NCBI RefSeq assembly: GCF_020819595.1
Contig: NZ_JAJHNP010000024.1
Span: 91,879-155,878 of the forward strand
Direction: 5' to 3'
DNA: 64,000 nt
Source of the DNA: Streptomyces barringtoniae
GTDB lineage: Bacteria > Actinomycetota > Actinomycetes > Streptomycetales > Streptomycetaceae
Below are positions 43,761 to 52,712 of the stretch, piece by piece; the stretch's first letter is position 1; every line of letters starts with the position of its first letter. The translations under genes and the position numbers were made by a program. The notes beneath the pieces were generated by a model that saw only the letters and a list, made by a program, of their open reading frames with translations, searched no databases and was not told the origin of the DNA.

Positions 43761-43823
43761 GCCGGTGAGGGTGCGGAAAGCCGGTGAGGGTGCAGCCCCG
43801 TCCCCACGGGCACCCTCACCGGC
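43761..43823 (-). terminator. Terminator with duplicated arm
   Basis: GCCGGTGAGGGTGC occurs twice (43761 and 43780), and its complement once (43810-43823). Either copy can form a perfect 14-bp stem with the single opposite arm, giving two alternative hairpins just beyond the MMPL gene stop. Confidence 0.75.
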
Positions 43824-43846
43824 GGCTCCGACTCAGGAGCGGTACG

Positions 43847-46072
43847 TCAGACCCGTACCAGCTCCCTCTCCCCGTCGGGGTCGGCGTCCTTGCCGCCCGC
43901 GGAGGACTCCGTGCGCAGGCCCTCGCCCTCGACGTCCACGTTGGGCAGCGCGCGGTCGAGCCACTTCGGCAGCCACCAGGCCCGCTTGCCGAGCAGGGCG
44001 AGGACCGCCGGGACGACGGCCATGCGGACGATGAACGCGTCGAAGAACACGGCGATCGCGAGGCCGAAGCCGATCATCTTGACCATCGCCTCGCTGGAGC
44101 CGATGAAGCCGGAGAAGACGGCGATCATGATGACGGCGGCGGCCGTGACGACCCGCGCCCCGTGCTTGAATCCGGTCACGACGGCCTGGCTGGGCTTCTC
44201 GCCGTGGACGTACGCCTCCCGCATCCGGGTGACGAGGAAGACCTCGTAGTCCATCGCCAGACCGAAGACGACACCCACCATGAAGATCGGCATCATCGAC
44301 ATGACCGGGCCGGTCTGCTCGACGTTCATCAGGCCCGACAGCCAGCCCCACTGGAAGACCGCGACGACCGCGCCGAGGGCCGCGAGCACGCTGAGCAGGA
44401 AGCCGAGGGCCGCCTTCAGCGGGACGAGGACCGAGCGGAAGACCACGATCAGAAGCAGGAAGGCCAGGCCGACCACCAGCGCCAGGTAGGGCAGCAGCGC
44501 GTCGTTCAGCTTCTGCGAGACGTCGATGTTCATCGCCGTGGAGCCGGTGACCAGCAGCCTGGAGTCGGTCTTCTCGGCGATGCCCGCGCCCTTGTCGCGG
44601 ATGGCGTGCACCAGGTCCTCGGTCGTCTTCGAGGACGGCTTGGACTTGGGTACGACGGTGATCGTCGCGGTGTCGCCGGCCTTGTTGGGCACGGCCGGGG
44701 TGACCGTGACGACGTCCTTCAGACCCTTGATCTCGTCGCCGACCTCGGTGAACGCCTTCTTGGGGTGGGCGCTGTCCTTGGCGTCGACCACGACCATCAG
44801 GGGGCCGTTGAAGCCCGGACCGAAGCCCTCGGAGAGCAGGTCGTAGGCGCGGCGCTGGGTGGTGGAGGTGGGCTGGGAGCCGTCGTCGGGCAGGCCCAGT
44901 TCCAGGGAGGAGGCCGGGATCGCCGCCGCGCCGAGACCGAGCACGCCGAGCAGCAGGACGGCGACCGGGCGCCGCACCACGAAACTCGCCCAGCGGGTGC
45001 CCATGTTGGGGCGGCCGGGCTTCTTCGGCGTACGGCCGCCGCCCAGCAGCCTGCTCTTCTGGCCGGCCGGCTTGACCTTGCGGCCCGCGTAGCCGAGCAG
45101 CGCCGGGATCATCGTCAGCGCGATGAGGACGGCGATGGCGACGGTGCCCGCCGCTGCGACGCCCATCTTGGTCAGCATCGGGATGTTGACGACCGACAGG
45201 CCGACCAGGGCAATGACGACGGTGAGGCCGGCGAAGACCACCGCCGAGCCCGCCGTGCCGACGGCGCGTCCGGCCGCGTCCTCGCGCTCGCGGCCCTCGG
45301 CCAGTTCGGCGCGGTAGCGGGAGACGATGAAGAGGGCGTAGTCGATGCCGACGGCCAGGCCGATCATCGACGCCAGGGTGGAGGTCGTGGTGCCGAGGTC
45401 CAGGGCGCTGGCGAGCGCGGTGATGGTGGAGACGCCGATGCCGACGCCGATGATGGCGGTGAGCAGCGGGAATCCGGCCGCGAGCAGCGAGCCGAAGGTG
45501 ATGACGAGGACGACGGCGGCGATCACGAGGCCGATCGCCTCGCTGGAGCCGGTCTCCGGGGTCGCGGTGAGCGCGTCACCGCCGACCTCGACGGTCAGCC
45601 CGGCGTCACGCGCGTGCTGGGCGGCCTCCTTCAGGGCGTCCTTGGAGGAGTCCTTCAGCTCCATGCCGGAGACCTTGTACTTCACCGACGCGTAGGCGAT
45701 CGTGCCGTTCCTGCTGACCGCGTGCCCGGCGTAGGGGTCGGCGACGGAGACGACCTCGGAGCCGCTCCGCAGCTCCTTCACCGTCTTCTCGACGGCCGCC
45801 TTGTTGTCGTGGTCGGTCATCTTCTCGCCGCCGGGCGCCTTGAAGACGACCCGTGCGGTGGCGCCGTCGGCGCTCATCCCGGGGAAGCGCTGTTCCAGCA
45901 GGTCGAAGGCCTTCTGGGCCTCGGTGCCGGGGATGGAGAAGGACGTGCTGCCGGCGGGCGGCGCGGAGGCGGCGCCCACCCCGGCCAGGGTGAGCAGCGC
46001 GACCCATATGAGGGCGACGAAGTGCCGTCGCCGGAAGGCGAGACGGCCGAGCTTGTACAGAAACGTGGCCAC
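43847..46072 (-). CDS. MMPL-family RND transporter
   Basis: A 741-residue membrane protein with the two-fold MMPL layout: one N-terminal helix, a large extracytoplasmic domain (about 35-180), five to six helices, a cytoplasmic loop with basic residues (about 340-370), then the second half with the same order. Motifs typical of the family include G-L-A-V-G-I-D-Y-A-L-F-I-V-S-R-Y-R-x-E in the first half and G-L-A-M-D-Y-E-V-F-L-V-T-R-M-R-E in the second, carrying the proton-relay Asp-Tyr pairs. MMPL proteins export lipids or hydrophobic compounds. A TetR gene just upstream in the same direction probably controls it. Confidence 0.95.
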   Translation of the reverse strand: MATFLYKLGRLAFRRRHFVALIWVALLTLAGVGAASAPPAGSTSFSIPGTEAQKAFDLLEQRFPGMSADGATARVVFKAPGGEKMTDHDNKAAVEKTVKELRSGSEVVSVADPYAGHAVSRNGTIAYASVKYKVSGMELKDSSKDALKEAAQHARDAGLTVEVGGDALTATPETGSSEAIGLVIAAVVLVITFGSLLAAGFPLLTAIIGVGIGVSTITALASALDLGTTTSTLASMIGLAVGIDYALFIVSRYRAELAEGREREDAAGRAVGTAGSAVVFAGLTVVIALVGLSVVNIPMLTKMGVAAAGTVAIAVLIALTMIPALLGYAGRKVKPAGQKSRLLGGGRTPKKPGRPNMGTRWASFVVRRPVAVLLLGVLGLGAAAIPASSLELGLPDDGSQPTSTTQRRAYDLLSEGFGPGFNGPLMVVVDAKDSAHPKKAFTEVGDEIKGLKDVVTVTPAVPNKAGDTATITVVPKSKPSSKTTEDLVHAIRDKGAGIAEKTDSRLLVTGSTAMNIDVSQKLNDALLPYLALVVGLAFLLLIVVFRSVLVPLKAALGFLLSVLAALGAVVAVFQWGWLSGLMNVEQTGPVMSMMPIFMVGVVFGLAMDYEVFLVTRMREAYVHGEKPSQAVVTGFKHGARVVTAAAVIMIAVFSGFIGSSEAMVKMIGFGLAIAVFFDAFIVRMAVVPAVLALLGKRAWWLPKWLDRALPNVDVEGEGLRTESSAGGKDADPDGERELVRV

Positions 46073-46181
46073 GGAGGCGTACTCCCGGTCAGGTCGTTGG
46101 GTTCATCAGGGCAGGGGTGATCAGCCCGACGACGTGAGCGGTGACGTCAGACGGTGGGCTTGCTCGGGGACCAGAGGGCGA

Positions 46182-46787
46182 TCAGGTGGTGGTGACGCCG
46201 AGGGCGGGGAGGACCACGGCGTCGATGTACGACAGGAGGAAGGCCTGTGTGGGCGGCTGCTCGTCGATGAGCGAGCGGGCGGCGAACCCGCCGATCATCA
46301 TGTGCATCACGTAGTCGATCGCGGGGTTGTCCGCACGGACCTCGCCCCGGTCGATCGCCCGCTGCAGCACTCGGCGGAACTCCGCCAGCTCCGGCTCGAT
46401 GAGATGCTCCTTGAACGCCTTCAGGAGGTCCGGGTTGCCGTGGACGGCCATCGCCAGACCCCGCATCAGCGCGGAGTTCTGTTCCATCTCGCAGTCGTCG
46501 GAGCGCAGGGTGAGGGCGTGCAGGTCGCCTCTGAGCGACCCGGTGTCGACCCCGTCCGCGGAGCCGCCCGGCTTGTTGTGCCGCACCGCCTTCGCCACCA
46601 GCTCGGCCTTGCCGCCCCACTGGCGGTAGAGCGTGGCCTTGCTGGAGCGGGTGCGGGCGGCGACGGCGTCCATGGTGAGGGCGTCGTAGCCGACCTCCCG
46701 GAGCAGGTCGAGCACGGCCTCGTACAACTCGGCCTCGCGCTCGGGCGTGATCCGGCTGCGACGCGACGCTGCGACGGCCTCGGTCAT
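46182..46787 (-). CDS. TetR-family repressor of the MMPL transporter
   Basis: A 201-residue TetR protein. The N-terminal HTH (about 15-65) includes L-L-R-E-V-G-Y-D-A-L-T-M-D-A-V-A-A-R-T-R-S-S-K-A-T-L-Y-R-Q-W. The C-terminal domain is of the TetR_C type with W-G-G-K-A-E-L-V and a long helical region. The ATG at 46787 follows a GGAAGG-like site; 45 bases of upstream frame are unlikely to be translated. It lies 110 bases upstream of the MMPL gene on the same strand and has a perfect palindrome 70 bases before its start, consistent with autoregulation of the operon. Confidence 0.9.
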   Translation of the reverse strand: MTEAVAASRRSRITPEREAELYEAVLDLLREVGYDALTMDAVAARTRSSKATLYRQWGGKAELVAKAVRHNKPGGSADGVDTGSLRGDLHALTLRSDDCEMEQNSALMRGLAMAVHGNPDLLKAFKEHLIEPELAEFRRVLQRAIDRGEVRADNPAIDYVMHMMIGGFAARSLIDEQPPTQAFLLSYIDAVVLPALGVTTT

Positions 46788-46856
46788 GTCACTCGCCTTC
46801 CCACTCCGGAACCTGCTTCTTCGTACCTCCATGAAGATACCCCGAGACGGTTCGAA

Positions 46857-46871
46857 ACGAAACCGTTTCGT
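46857..46871. promoter_or_regulatory. TetR operator palindrome
   Basis: ACGAAAC-c-GTTTCGT is a perfect 15-bp palindrome between the TetR gene and the divergent tricorn-type protease gene. A neighbouring TTCGAAAC half-site overlaps it. The abundance of GAAAC/GTTTC in this otherwise GC-rich gap is typical of TetR operators. Confidence 0.7.
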
Positions 46872-46934
46872 ACGTGTGTTGGGTCACGAACGTGAGGGGC
46901 GCATAAGTTGCTGGGCCCCAGCGGGCGGAAAAGC

Positions 46935-49900
46935 ATGGGGAGGGTGAGCTATCTGCGCTTTCCCCACCTCAGTGGCGACCTGGTGTGCTTCGTGGCCGAG
47001 GACGACGTCTGGCTGGCCCCGCTCGACGCCCCGGGCCGCGCCTGGCGGCTGACGGCGGACCGTACGAAGGAAGGGCACCCGCGTTTCTCCCCCGACGGCC
47101 GCCTGATCGCCTTCACGAGCTGGCGCAGTCTCGTCCCCGAGATCCACCTCGTCGACGTCGGGGGCGGCCCCGCGCGGCAGCTGACGTACTGGGGCAGCAC
47201 CGACACACAGGTCTGCGGCTGGACGCCCCCGGAGGAGGACGGCACGTGCGACATCCTCGCCGTCGCCTCCCACGGCGAGCCCTTCTCCCACTTCACCTGG
47301 GCCTACAAGGTGTCCACCGACGGCGACCCCGGCCGCAAACTGCCTTGGGGCCCGGTCGCCGACATCCAGGTCGCCGACGTCGACGGCGAGCACCGGACAC
47401 TGCTGCTCACCGGCACCCCGCCGCACGAACCGGCCTCCTGGAAGCGCTACCGCGGCGGCGCCATGGGCCGCCTCTGGCTGCACGGGCGTCGGCTGGTGCC
47501 CGACATCGGCGGCCACCTGGCCTGCCCCATGTTCGTCGCCGGCCGGATCGCCTTCCTCTCCGACCACGAGGGCGTCGGCAACCTCTACTCCTGCGCGTAC
47601 GACGGCACCGACCTGCGCCGCCACACCGACCACGACGCCTTCTACGCCCGGCACGCCGCCGGCGACGGCACACGGGTGGTCTACCAGTGCGCGGGCGACC
47701 TGTGGCTGGTGGACGACTTCTCCCCCGGGGGCGTACCGCACAAGCTGGACATCCGCCTGGGCGGGCCGGCCAACGGACGCCGCCGCCACCAGGCGCCGGC
47801 CGCGCAGAACGTCGACGGCGTCTCCGTGGACGAGACCGGCCGGGCCAGCGCCGTGGTCGTACGCGGCAGCCTGTACTGGCTCACCCACCGCGACGGCCCC
47901 GCCCGTACGATCACCGACACGCCCGGGGTGCGGGTACGGCTGCCGGAGATGCTGGGCACGACCGGGCAGGTGGCCTATGTGACGGACGCCGAGGGCGAGG
48001 ACGCCGTCGAGATCGCCCAGCTGCCCCGCGCGACCGGCGACCTCCCTCCCCGCCGGCTCGCCTCCGGCCTGATGGGCCGCGTCCTGGAGATGGTCTCCGA
48101 CCCCCTGGGCGAACGGCTGGCGGTCGCCTCGCACGACGGACGGCTGCTGCTGATCGATGTGGCGGAGGAGCCGGAAGGCACCGAGGGCCAGGTCGGCCAG
48201 GTCACCGAGGAAACGGCGGACGCGGGGAGTGGGCCGGGTGACTCCGGTGACTCGCTTGAGCCCCGTGAGTCCGGTGAGTCCGGTGAGTCCGATGAGTCCG
48301 GTGAGTCCGGTGAGTCCGGTGACGGTGGCTCAGGTGCCGCCGATGTCGGCGAGCACGTGACCGAGCTGATCCGGTCCGTCAACGGCCCCGTGCGCGACCT
48401 CGCCTTCTCGCCGGACGGCGCCTGGCTCACCTGGTCCCACCCGGGCATCGGCCGCTCCCTGCGCCAGATCAAGCTGGCCCGCATCAAGGACCGGCTGATC
48501 GTGGACGTGACCAACGGCCGCTTCGAGGACGAGAAACCCGTCTTCACCCGCGACGGCCGCTATCTCGCCTTCCTCTCCTGGCGCGGCTTCGACCCGGTGT
48601 ACGACGTCCACACCGGCGACCTGTCCTTCCCGCTCGGCTGCCGCCCGTACCTCGTGCCGCTGAACTCGGCGACCCTCTCCCCCTTCGCCCTGAACCCCGA
48701 GGGCCGTCCGGCGGCCGGCGGCCTCGACCCGGTCGAGGAGGAGGAGACCGGCGAGGCCGGCACGGTGACCGTGGAGGTGGAGGGCCTGGCGATGCGGGTC
48801 ACGCCGTTCCCGGTGATCGCCTCCAAGTACTCCGGGCTGCACCCGGTCGCCGGCGGCGGCCTGGTCTGGCTGCGCTGGCCGATCTCCGGAGCGCTCGGCG
48901 AGACCTTCGCCAACCCGGCCGACGTCAGCGGCCGCCCGACCCTGGAGCACTTCAACCTCGCCAAGGCGAAGAAGTCCGAACTGGTCGACCACCTGGACTG
49001 GTTCGCGGTCAGCGGCGACGGCACCCGGCTGGTCGTCGTGGACGAGGGCGACCTGCGCGCCGTGCCCTCCACGGAGATGGGCGACAGCGACACGACCGTC
49101 TGGATCGACCTGCGCCGCATCCTGCACGTGGTCGACCCGCCCGCCGAGTGGCGCCAGGCCTTCGACGAGGCGGGCCGCCTCATCCGCGCCTACTTCTGGG
49201 ACCCGGGCATGTCCGGCATCGACTGGGACTCGGTGCTCGACCAGTACCGTCCCCTCGTCGAACGGGTCGCCTCCCCCGACGAGTTCGCCGATCTCCTGCG
49301 GGAGGTCCTCGGTGAGCTGGGCACCTCGCACGCCTACGTCACCGCCGCCCGCCGCAACGAGGGCCCGCCCCACTACCAGCGCTGGCAGGGCCTCCTCGGC
49401 GCCAACCTCGTCCGCCGCGACGGCCGCTGGAGGATCAGGCGCATCCTGCCCGGCGACTCCTCCGACTCCAAGGCCCGCTCACCGCTGGCCGGCACGGGCA
49501 TCCGCGAGGGCGCGATCCTCACCCACGTGGACGGCCGCCCGGTCGACCCGGTGACCGGACCCTATCCGCTGCTCGCCGGCTCCGGCGGTACGACCGTGGA
49601 GCTGACGTTCCTTCCCGCGGAAGGCGAGCCGGGCCGGGCCCGCCGGGTCGCCGTCGTCCCGCTCATCGACGAACGGCCGCTGCGCTACCAGGACTGGGTC
49701 GCCAAACGCCGCGAGGTCGTACGGGAGTTGAGCGGCGGCAAGTGCGGCTACCTGCACATCCCCGACATGGGCGGCTCCGGCTGGGCCCAGTTCAACCGCG
49801 ACCTGCGCATGGAGGTGTCCCGGCCCGCCCTGATCGTGGACGTGCGCGGCAACGCGGGCGGGCACATCAGCGAACTCGTCATCGAGAAGCTGACCCGCAC

Positions 49901-50375
49901 GATCCTGGGCTGGGACCTGACGCGCGACGCGCAACCGGTGTCGTACACCTCGAACGCGCCGAGGGGCCCGGTGGTCGCGCTCGCCGACGAGGCGACCTCC
50001 TCGGACGGCGACATGATCACGGCCGCCTTCAGGCTGCTGAAACTCGGCCCGGTGGTCGGCCAGCGCACCTGGGGCGGCGTGGTCGGCATGACCGGCCGGC
50101 ACCGGCTGGGCGACGGCACCGTCATCACGGTGCCGATGAACGCGGCCTGGTTCGACGCCTACGGCTGGTCCGTGGAGAACCACGGCGTCGCCCCCGACCT
50201 GGAGATCATGCGCACCCCCCTGGACTGGGCGGAAGGCCGGCACGCCCAGCTGGCCGACGCGGTGGAACTGGCCCTGGAACTACTGGAAACCAACCCGGCC
50301 GCCATCCCCCCCGACTACACCGAGGTCCCCAACCGAGCCCGCCCCAGGCTTCCGAGGAGGGACACAGGGAGCTGA
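46935..50375 (+). CDS. Tricorn-type serine protease
   Basis: A 1146-residue intracellular peptidase acting on oligopeptides released by the proteasome or Lon-type proteases. The N-terminal half holds two beta-propellers with repeated F-S-P-D-G motifs; a low-complexity Glu/Ser/Gly insert (about 440-465) separates them. C-terminal domains follow: C1 with the catalytic His in L-G-T-S-H-A-Y, a PDZ domain (G-T-G-I-R-E-G-A-I-L), and C2 with I-V-D-V-R-G-N-A-G-G and the nucleophile segment S-S-D-G-D-M. V-E-N-H-G-V-A-P-D closes the site. Starts at 46935 (ATG) or 46944 (GTG) are equally possible. Confidence 0.93.
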   Translation: MGRVSYLRFPHLSGDLVCFVAEDDVWLAPLDAPGRAWRLTADRTKEGHPRFSPDGRLIAFTSWRSLVPEIHLVDVGGGPARQLTYWGSTDTQVCGWTPPEEDGTCDILAVASHGEPFSHFTWAYKVSTDGDPGRKLPWGPVADIQVADVDGEHRTLLLTGTPPHEPASWKRYRGGAMGRLWLHGRRLVPDIGGHLACPMFVAGRIAFLSDHEGVGNLYSCAYDGTDLRRHTDHDAFYARHAAGDGTRVVYQCAGDLWLVDDFSPGGVPHKLDIRLGGPANGRRRHQAPAAQNVDGVSVDETGRASAVVVRGSLYWLTHRDGPARTITDTPGVRVRLPEMLGTTGQVAYVTDAEGEDAVEIAQLPRATGDLPPRRLASGLMGRVLEMVSDPLGERLAVASHDGRLLLIDVAEEPEGTEGQVGQVTEETADAGSGPGDSGDSLEPRESGESGESDESGESGESGDGGSGAADVGEHVTELIRSVNGPVRDLAFSPDGAWLTWSHPGIGRSLRQIKLARIKDRLIVDVTNGRFEDEKPVFTRDGRYLAFLSWRGFDPVYDVHTGDLSFPLGCRPYLVPLNSATLSPFALNPEGRPAAGGLDPVEEEETGEAGTVTVEVEGLAMRVTPFPVIASKYSGLHPVAGGGLVWLRWPISGALGETFANPADVSGRPTLEHFNLAKAKKSELVDHLDWFAVSGDGTRLVVVDEGDLRAVPSTEMGDSDTTVWIDLRRILHVVDPPAEWRQAFDEAGRLIRAYFWDPGMSGIDWDSVLDQYRPLVERVASPDEFADLLREVLGELGTSHAYVTAARRNEGPPHYQRWQGLLGANLVRRDGRWRIRRILPGDSSDSKARSPLAGTGIREGAILTHVDGRPVDPVTGPYPLLAGSGGTTVELTFLPAEGEPGRARRVAVVPLIDERPLRYQDWVAKRREVVRELSGGKCGYLHIPDMGGSGWAQFNRDLRMEVSRPALIVDVRGNAGGHISELVIEKLTRTILGWDLTRDAQPVSYTSNAPRGPVVALADEATSSDGDMITAAFRLLKLGPVVGQRTWGGVVGMTGRHRLGDGTVITVPMNAAWFDAYGWSVENHGVAPDLEIMRTPLDWAEGRHAQLADAVELALELLETNPAAIPPDYTEVPNRARPRLPRRDTGS
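48265..48318 (+). repeat. 9-bp tandem repeat inside the tricorn gene
   Basis: Six units of GTGAGTCCG (one with A in place of the first G) encode Gly-Glu-Ser/Asp-Glu-Ser triplets in the linker between the two propellers. The unit is a multiple of three, so changes in copy number would keep the frame. Confidence 0.9.
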
Positions 50376-50396
50376 TCAACAAGGGCCGCGCATCGA

Positions 50397-50438
50397 AGGG
50401 GCGCGGGGAACTGCGCGACAAGCCACAACGAACCCGCA
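50397..50438 (+). repeat. Copy of a widespread Streptomyces intergenic repeat
   Basis: The 42-base segment beginning AGGGGCGCGGGGAACTGC resembles, from memory, a short motif found many times between genes in Streptomyces chromosomes, usually after stop codons. It follows the tricorn stop by about 20 bases. No function is established to my knowledge. Confidence 0.6.
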
Positions 50439-50476
50439 CCCGACGACGACCGGAACCATCCCGGAAGACAAACGCA

Positions 50477-50503
50477 GGGCACCCTTCGACAAGAAGGGCG
50501 CCC
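50477..50503. terminator. Terminator hairpin between tricorn and Gln-rich gene
   Basis: GGGCACCCTTC pairs with GAAGGGCGCCC with one mismatch around a 5-base loop. It lies between convergent genes and can end both transcripts. Confidence 0.7.
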
Positions 50504-50537
50504 CGCGCCAGAAACCGGCCAAAGCCGAGCGCAGCGA

Positions 50538-50795
50538 CTACGCGTCGTAGTCCCGGTCGAAGCGGTCTTCCATCTCCGCTTCCGTGTCCTCGATGTCGCG
50601 CAGATTCTCGCGACCGCGCTGCGGCTGCTGCTGCTGCTGCTGCTGGCCACGCTGGGGCTGCTGCTGGCCGCGCGGGGGCTGCTGCTGGCCACGCTGCGGC
50701 TGCTGCTGGCCGCGCTGGCCGGCCCGCTCACGGGCCTCACCGATCTTCTGCTTGCCCTGTTCCTGCCACTCGTTGGCCTTGTCCTTCATACCCAT
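50538..50795 (-). CDS. Small Gln-rich protein of unknown function
   Basis: An 85-residue hydrophilic protein. The first 25 residues (M-K-D-K-A-N-E-W-Q-E-Q-G-K-Q-K-I-G-E-A) look like an amphipathic CsbD-like start; the middle (about 26-60) is built of G-Q-Q-Q-P-Q-R-type repeats and a run of Gln; the C-terminus is acidic and ends D-R-D-Y-D-A. It is predicted to be disordered. GGGAG lies nine bases before the ATG at 50795. No known family. Abundance-type stress proteins of Streptomyces often look like this, but that is speculative. Confidence 0.75.
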   Translation of the reverse strand: MGMKDKANEWQEQGKQKIGEARERAGQRGQQQPQRGQQQPPRGQQQPQRGQQQQQQQPQRGRENLRDIEDTEAEMEDRFDRDYDA

Positions 50796-50889
50796 GTGGG
50801 TTCACTCCCGTGGTGGGTGAGGTGGAGAGTCCGGCCCCTCTGTGGGGCCTCGACCAGATTCACACGGGCGACCACGGAGCGCATGTGGA

Positions 50890-51774
50890 TCAGTCACGGC
50901 GCGTAGCGCGCGCTGCTTCGTCGGCCTCCCCACCTGCACCGACGAGCCCGGAGCGCATCCCCTGCAGCCGGGGCGCGAACCGTTTCATCTCGCGCTGCCC
51001 GACCGTCCCGATGAGTGCCGGCAGATACCCGCGCACGCCCTGCATGCCGCGCAGCCACCACTGCCCGTACACATGCGCCGAGCGCCGCTCGATCCCGGCG
51101 ACCAGCCGGTCCACCGCCGGCCCCAGCGGGTACGTCTTGTTGGACGGCCACGGCAGCCGCTGGCGCAACTCCCGCATGACGTCGTCCTGGTCGGCGCCGC
51201 GCACCATGTCGGTGTCGGTCCAGGACAGGTAGGCGACACCGACGCGCACGCCCTGGTAGCCGACCTCGGCGCGCAGACTGTGCGCGTATGCCTCCACGCC
51301 CGACTTGGACGCGCAGTACGCCGTCATCATCGGCGCCGGAGTGATCGCGGCGAGCGAGGCGATCTGGAGCAGATAGCCCCGGCTCTCCACCAGCACCGGC
51401 AGGAACGCCCGCGCCGTCACCGCCGAACCGATCAGGTTCACCTCGATCACCCGCCGCCAGGCCTGCGGGTCGGAGTCGGCGAACGGACCGCCCGTCGCCA
51501 CACCGGCGTTGGCGACCACGATGTCGACCTTCCCGAACCGCGCCTTCACCTCCTGCGCGACCCGGCTCATGGTCTCGTGGTCGGTGACGTCGGCGTACCA
51601 GTAGGCGCTGTCGCTGTGCAGGCGCGAGGAGACGTCCTTGAGCGCCTCCTCCTCCAGCCCGACCAGCGCCACCTTCGCGCCGCGCGCGGAGAGCTTGCGC
51701 GCCAGCAGCTCTCCGACGCCGCGCGCCGCTCCGGTGACGACCGCGACCTGCCCTTCGAGGCTGACCCTGCTCAT
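50890..51774 (-). CDS. Short-chain dehydrogenase/reductase
   Basis: A 294-residue classical SDR. The cofactor motif T-G-A-A-R-G-V-G-E-L is near residue 15, N-A-G-V near residue 90, the catalytic Ser in L-Q-I-A-S-L-A-A and the Y-C-A-S-K catalytic Tyr/Lys at about residues 155-159. The C-terminal extension beyond the core (about 230-294) is basic. The ATG overlaps the hydrolase stop (ATGA). It is the last gene of the monooxygenase-hydrolase-SDR operon and would interconvert the alcohol and ketone in that pathway. Confidence 0.92.
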   Translation of the reverse strand: MSRVSLEGQVAVVTGAARGVGELLARKLSARGAKVALVGLEEEALKDVSSRLHSDSAYWYADVTDHETMSRVAQEVKARFGKVDIVVANAGVATGGPFADSDPQAWRRVIEVNLIGSAVTARAFLPVLVESRGYLLQIASLAAITPAPMMTAYCASKSGVEAYAHSLRAEVGYQGVRVGVAYLSWTDTDMVRGADQDDVMRELRQRLPWPSNKTYPLGPAVDRLVAGIERRSAHVYGQWWLRGMQGVRGYLPALIGTVGQREMKRFAPRLQGMRSGLVGAGGEADEAARATRRD

Positions 51775-52712
51775 GCGCCCTCCTTGATCTCCACGCCTGT
51801 GGCCTTCTCGGGGATGACATAGGTGGTGACGAGTTCCCGGATCCTGCCGGTCACCAGGTCGGGGGCCTCGACGGGGGTCATGTGGCCGACGCCGGTCAGC
51901 TCGGTGAGGCCGACGCAGTGCGGCAGCGCGGCGACCAGCGCACGGGCGTGCACGGGGGGCGTGAGCCGGTCGGACCCGCCGTGCACGATCGCGGTGGGCG
52001 CGTGCAACTCCCCTACGCCGTGGTCGAGATCGAGCGCCTCGAGTGCGCGCGCCCAGGCGTGCCGCGCGGCGCGCGGGCAGGCGTGCACGATCCGTGCGCA
52101 CGCCTCCACCATGTGCGGGGCGGAACCGGCGCCCATGGTGGCGTACTTGAGGATGCCCTTCGCGACCGGCGTGACCGGGCCGAGCGGAGCGCGCGAGCCG
52201 AGAATGCGCCCGGTGATCCAGGTGCGCACGCGCCCGGCGCCGAGCGGCACCACGCGCGCCTCCGCCACCAGCCGCGAGCTGCCGGTGCTGCACAGCAGGA
52301 CGGCGGCGGCGTGGGCACGGAAGCGGGGGCGCGCGGCCGCGGCCATGACGGTCATCCCGCCCATGGAGTGTCCGACGATCAGCGCCTTCTCCCCGGGCCC
52401 GAGCGTCTGCGCGAGGACCGCTTCGAGGTCGTCCGCCAGCGCGTGGGTGGTGCACACGGGGCTCGCGGGACTGCGCCCGTGCCCCCTCTGGTCGTACGCG
52501 ATCACGCGGTGGTCCGTAGCCAGGTCCCGTATCTGCGCCGCCCAGAAGGCGGTCGAGCAGGTCCAGCCGTGGGAGAGGACGACGGGGGGCGCGTCCTCGG
52601 GGCCGTGCACCTCGACGTGCAGCCGCGCGCCGTCGGCGGAGACGACGGTGAGTTCACGGGAGGGGGTGGGCGGGGCGTACGGCCCCGAGGTCACGGAGGC
52701 GGTCCTGCTCAT
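51771..52712 (-). CDS. Alpha/beta-hydrolase (esterase)
   Basis: A 313-residue alpha/beta-hydrolase. The oxyanion region V-V-L-S-H-G-W-T-C is near residue 50, the nucleophile elbow V-G-H-S-M-G-G-M near residue 118, the acid in H-G-G-S-D-R-L-T-P-P and the His in G-V-G-H-M-T-P-V-E. Overlaps of four bases with genes on both sides (ATGA) indicate a tight operon. In such clusters the enzyme cleaves the ester produced by the Baeyer-Villiger monooxygenase; substrate unknown. Confidence 0.92.
   Translation of the reverse strand: MSRTASVTSGPYAPPTPSRELTVVSADGARLHVEVHGPEDAPPVVLSHGWTCSTAFWAAQIRDLATDHRVIAYDQRGHGRSPASPVCTTHALADDLEAVLAQTLGPGEKALIVGHSMGGMTVMAAAARPRFRAHAAAVLLCSTGSSRLVAEARVVPLGAGRVRTWITGRILGSRAPLGPVTPVAKGILKYATMGAGSAPHMVEACARIVHACPRAARHAWARALEALDLDHGVGELHAPTAIVHGGSDRLTPPVHARALVAALPHCVGLTELTGVGHMTPVEAPDLVTGRIRELVTTYVIPEKATGVEIKEGA

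Noticed and set aside
48265..48318. CRISPR-like short repeats
   Set aside because: Nine-base units without spacers, in frame within a coding sequence.
50833..50849. GGCCCC/GGGGCC hairpin upstream of the Gln-rich gene
   Set aside because: Only six pairs and placed where a promoter is expected; too weak to list as a terminator.
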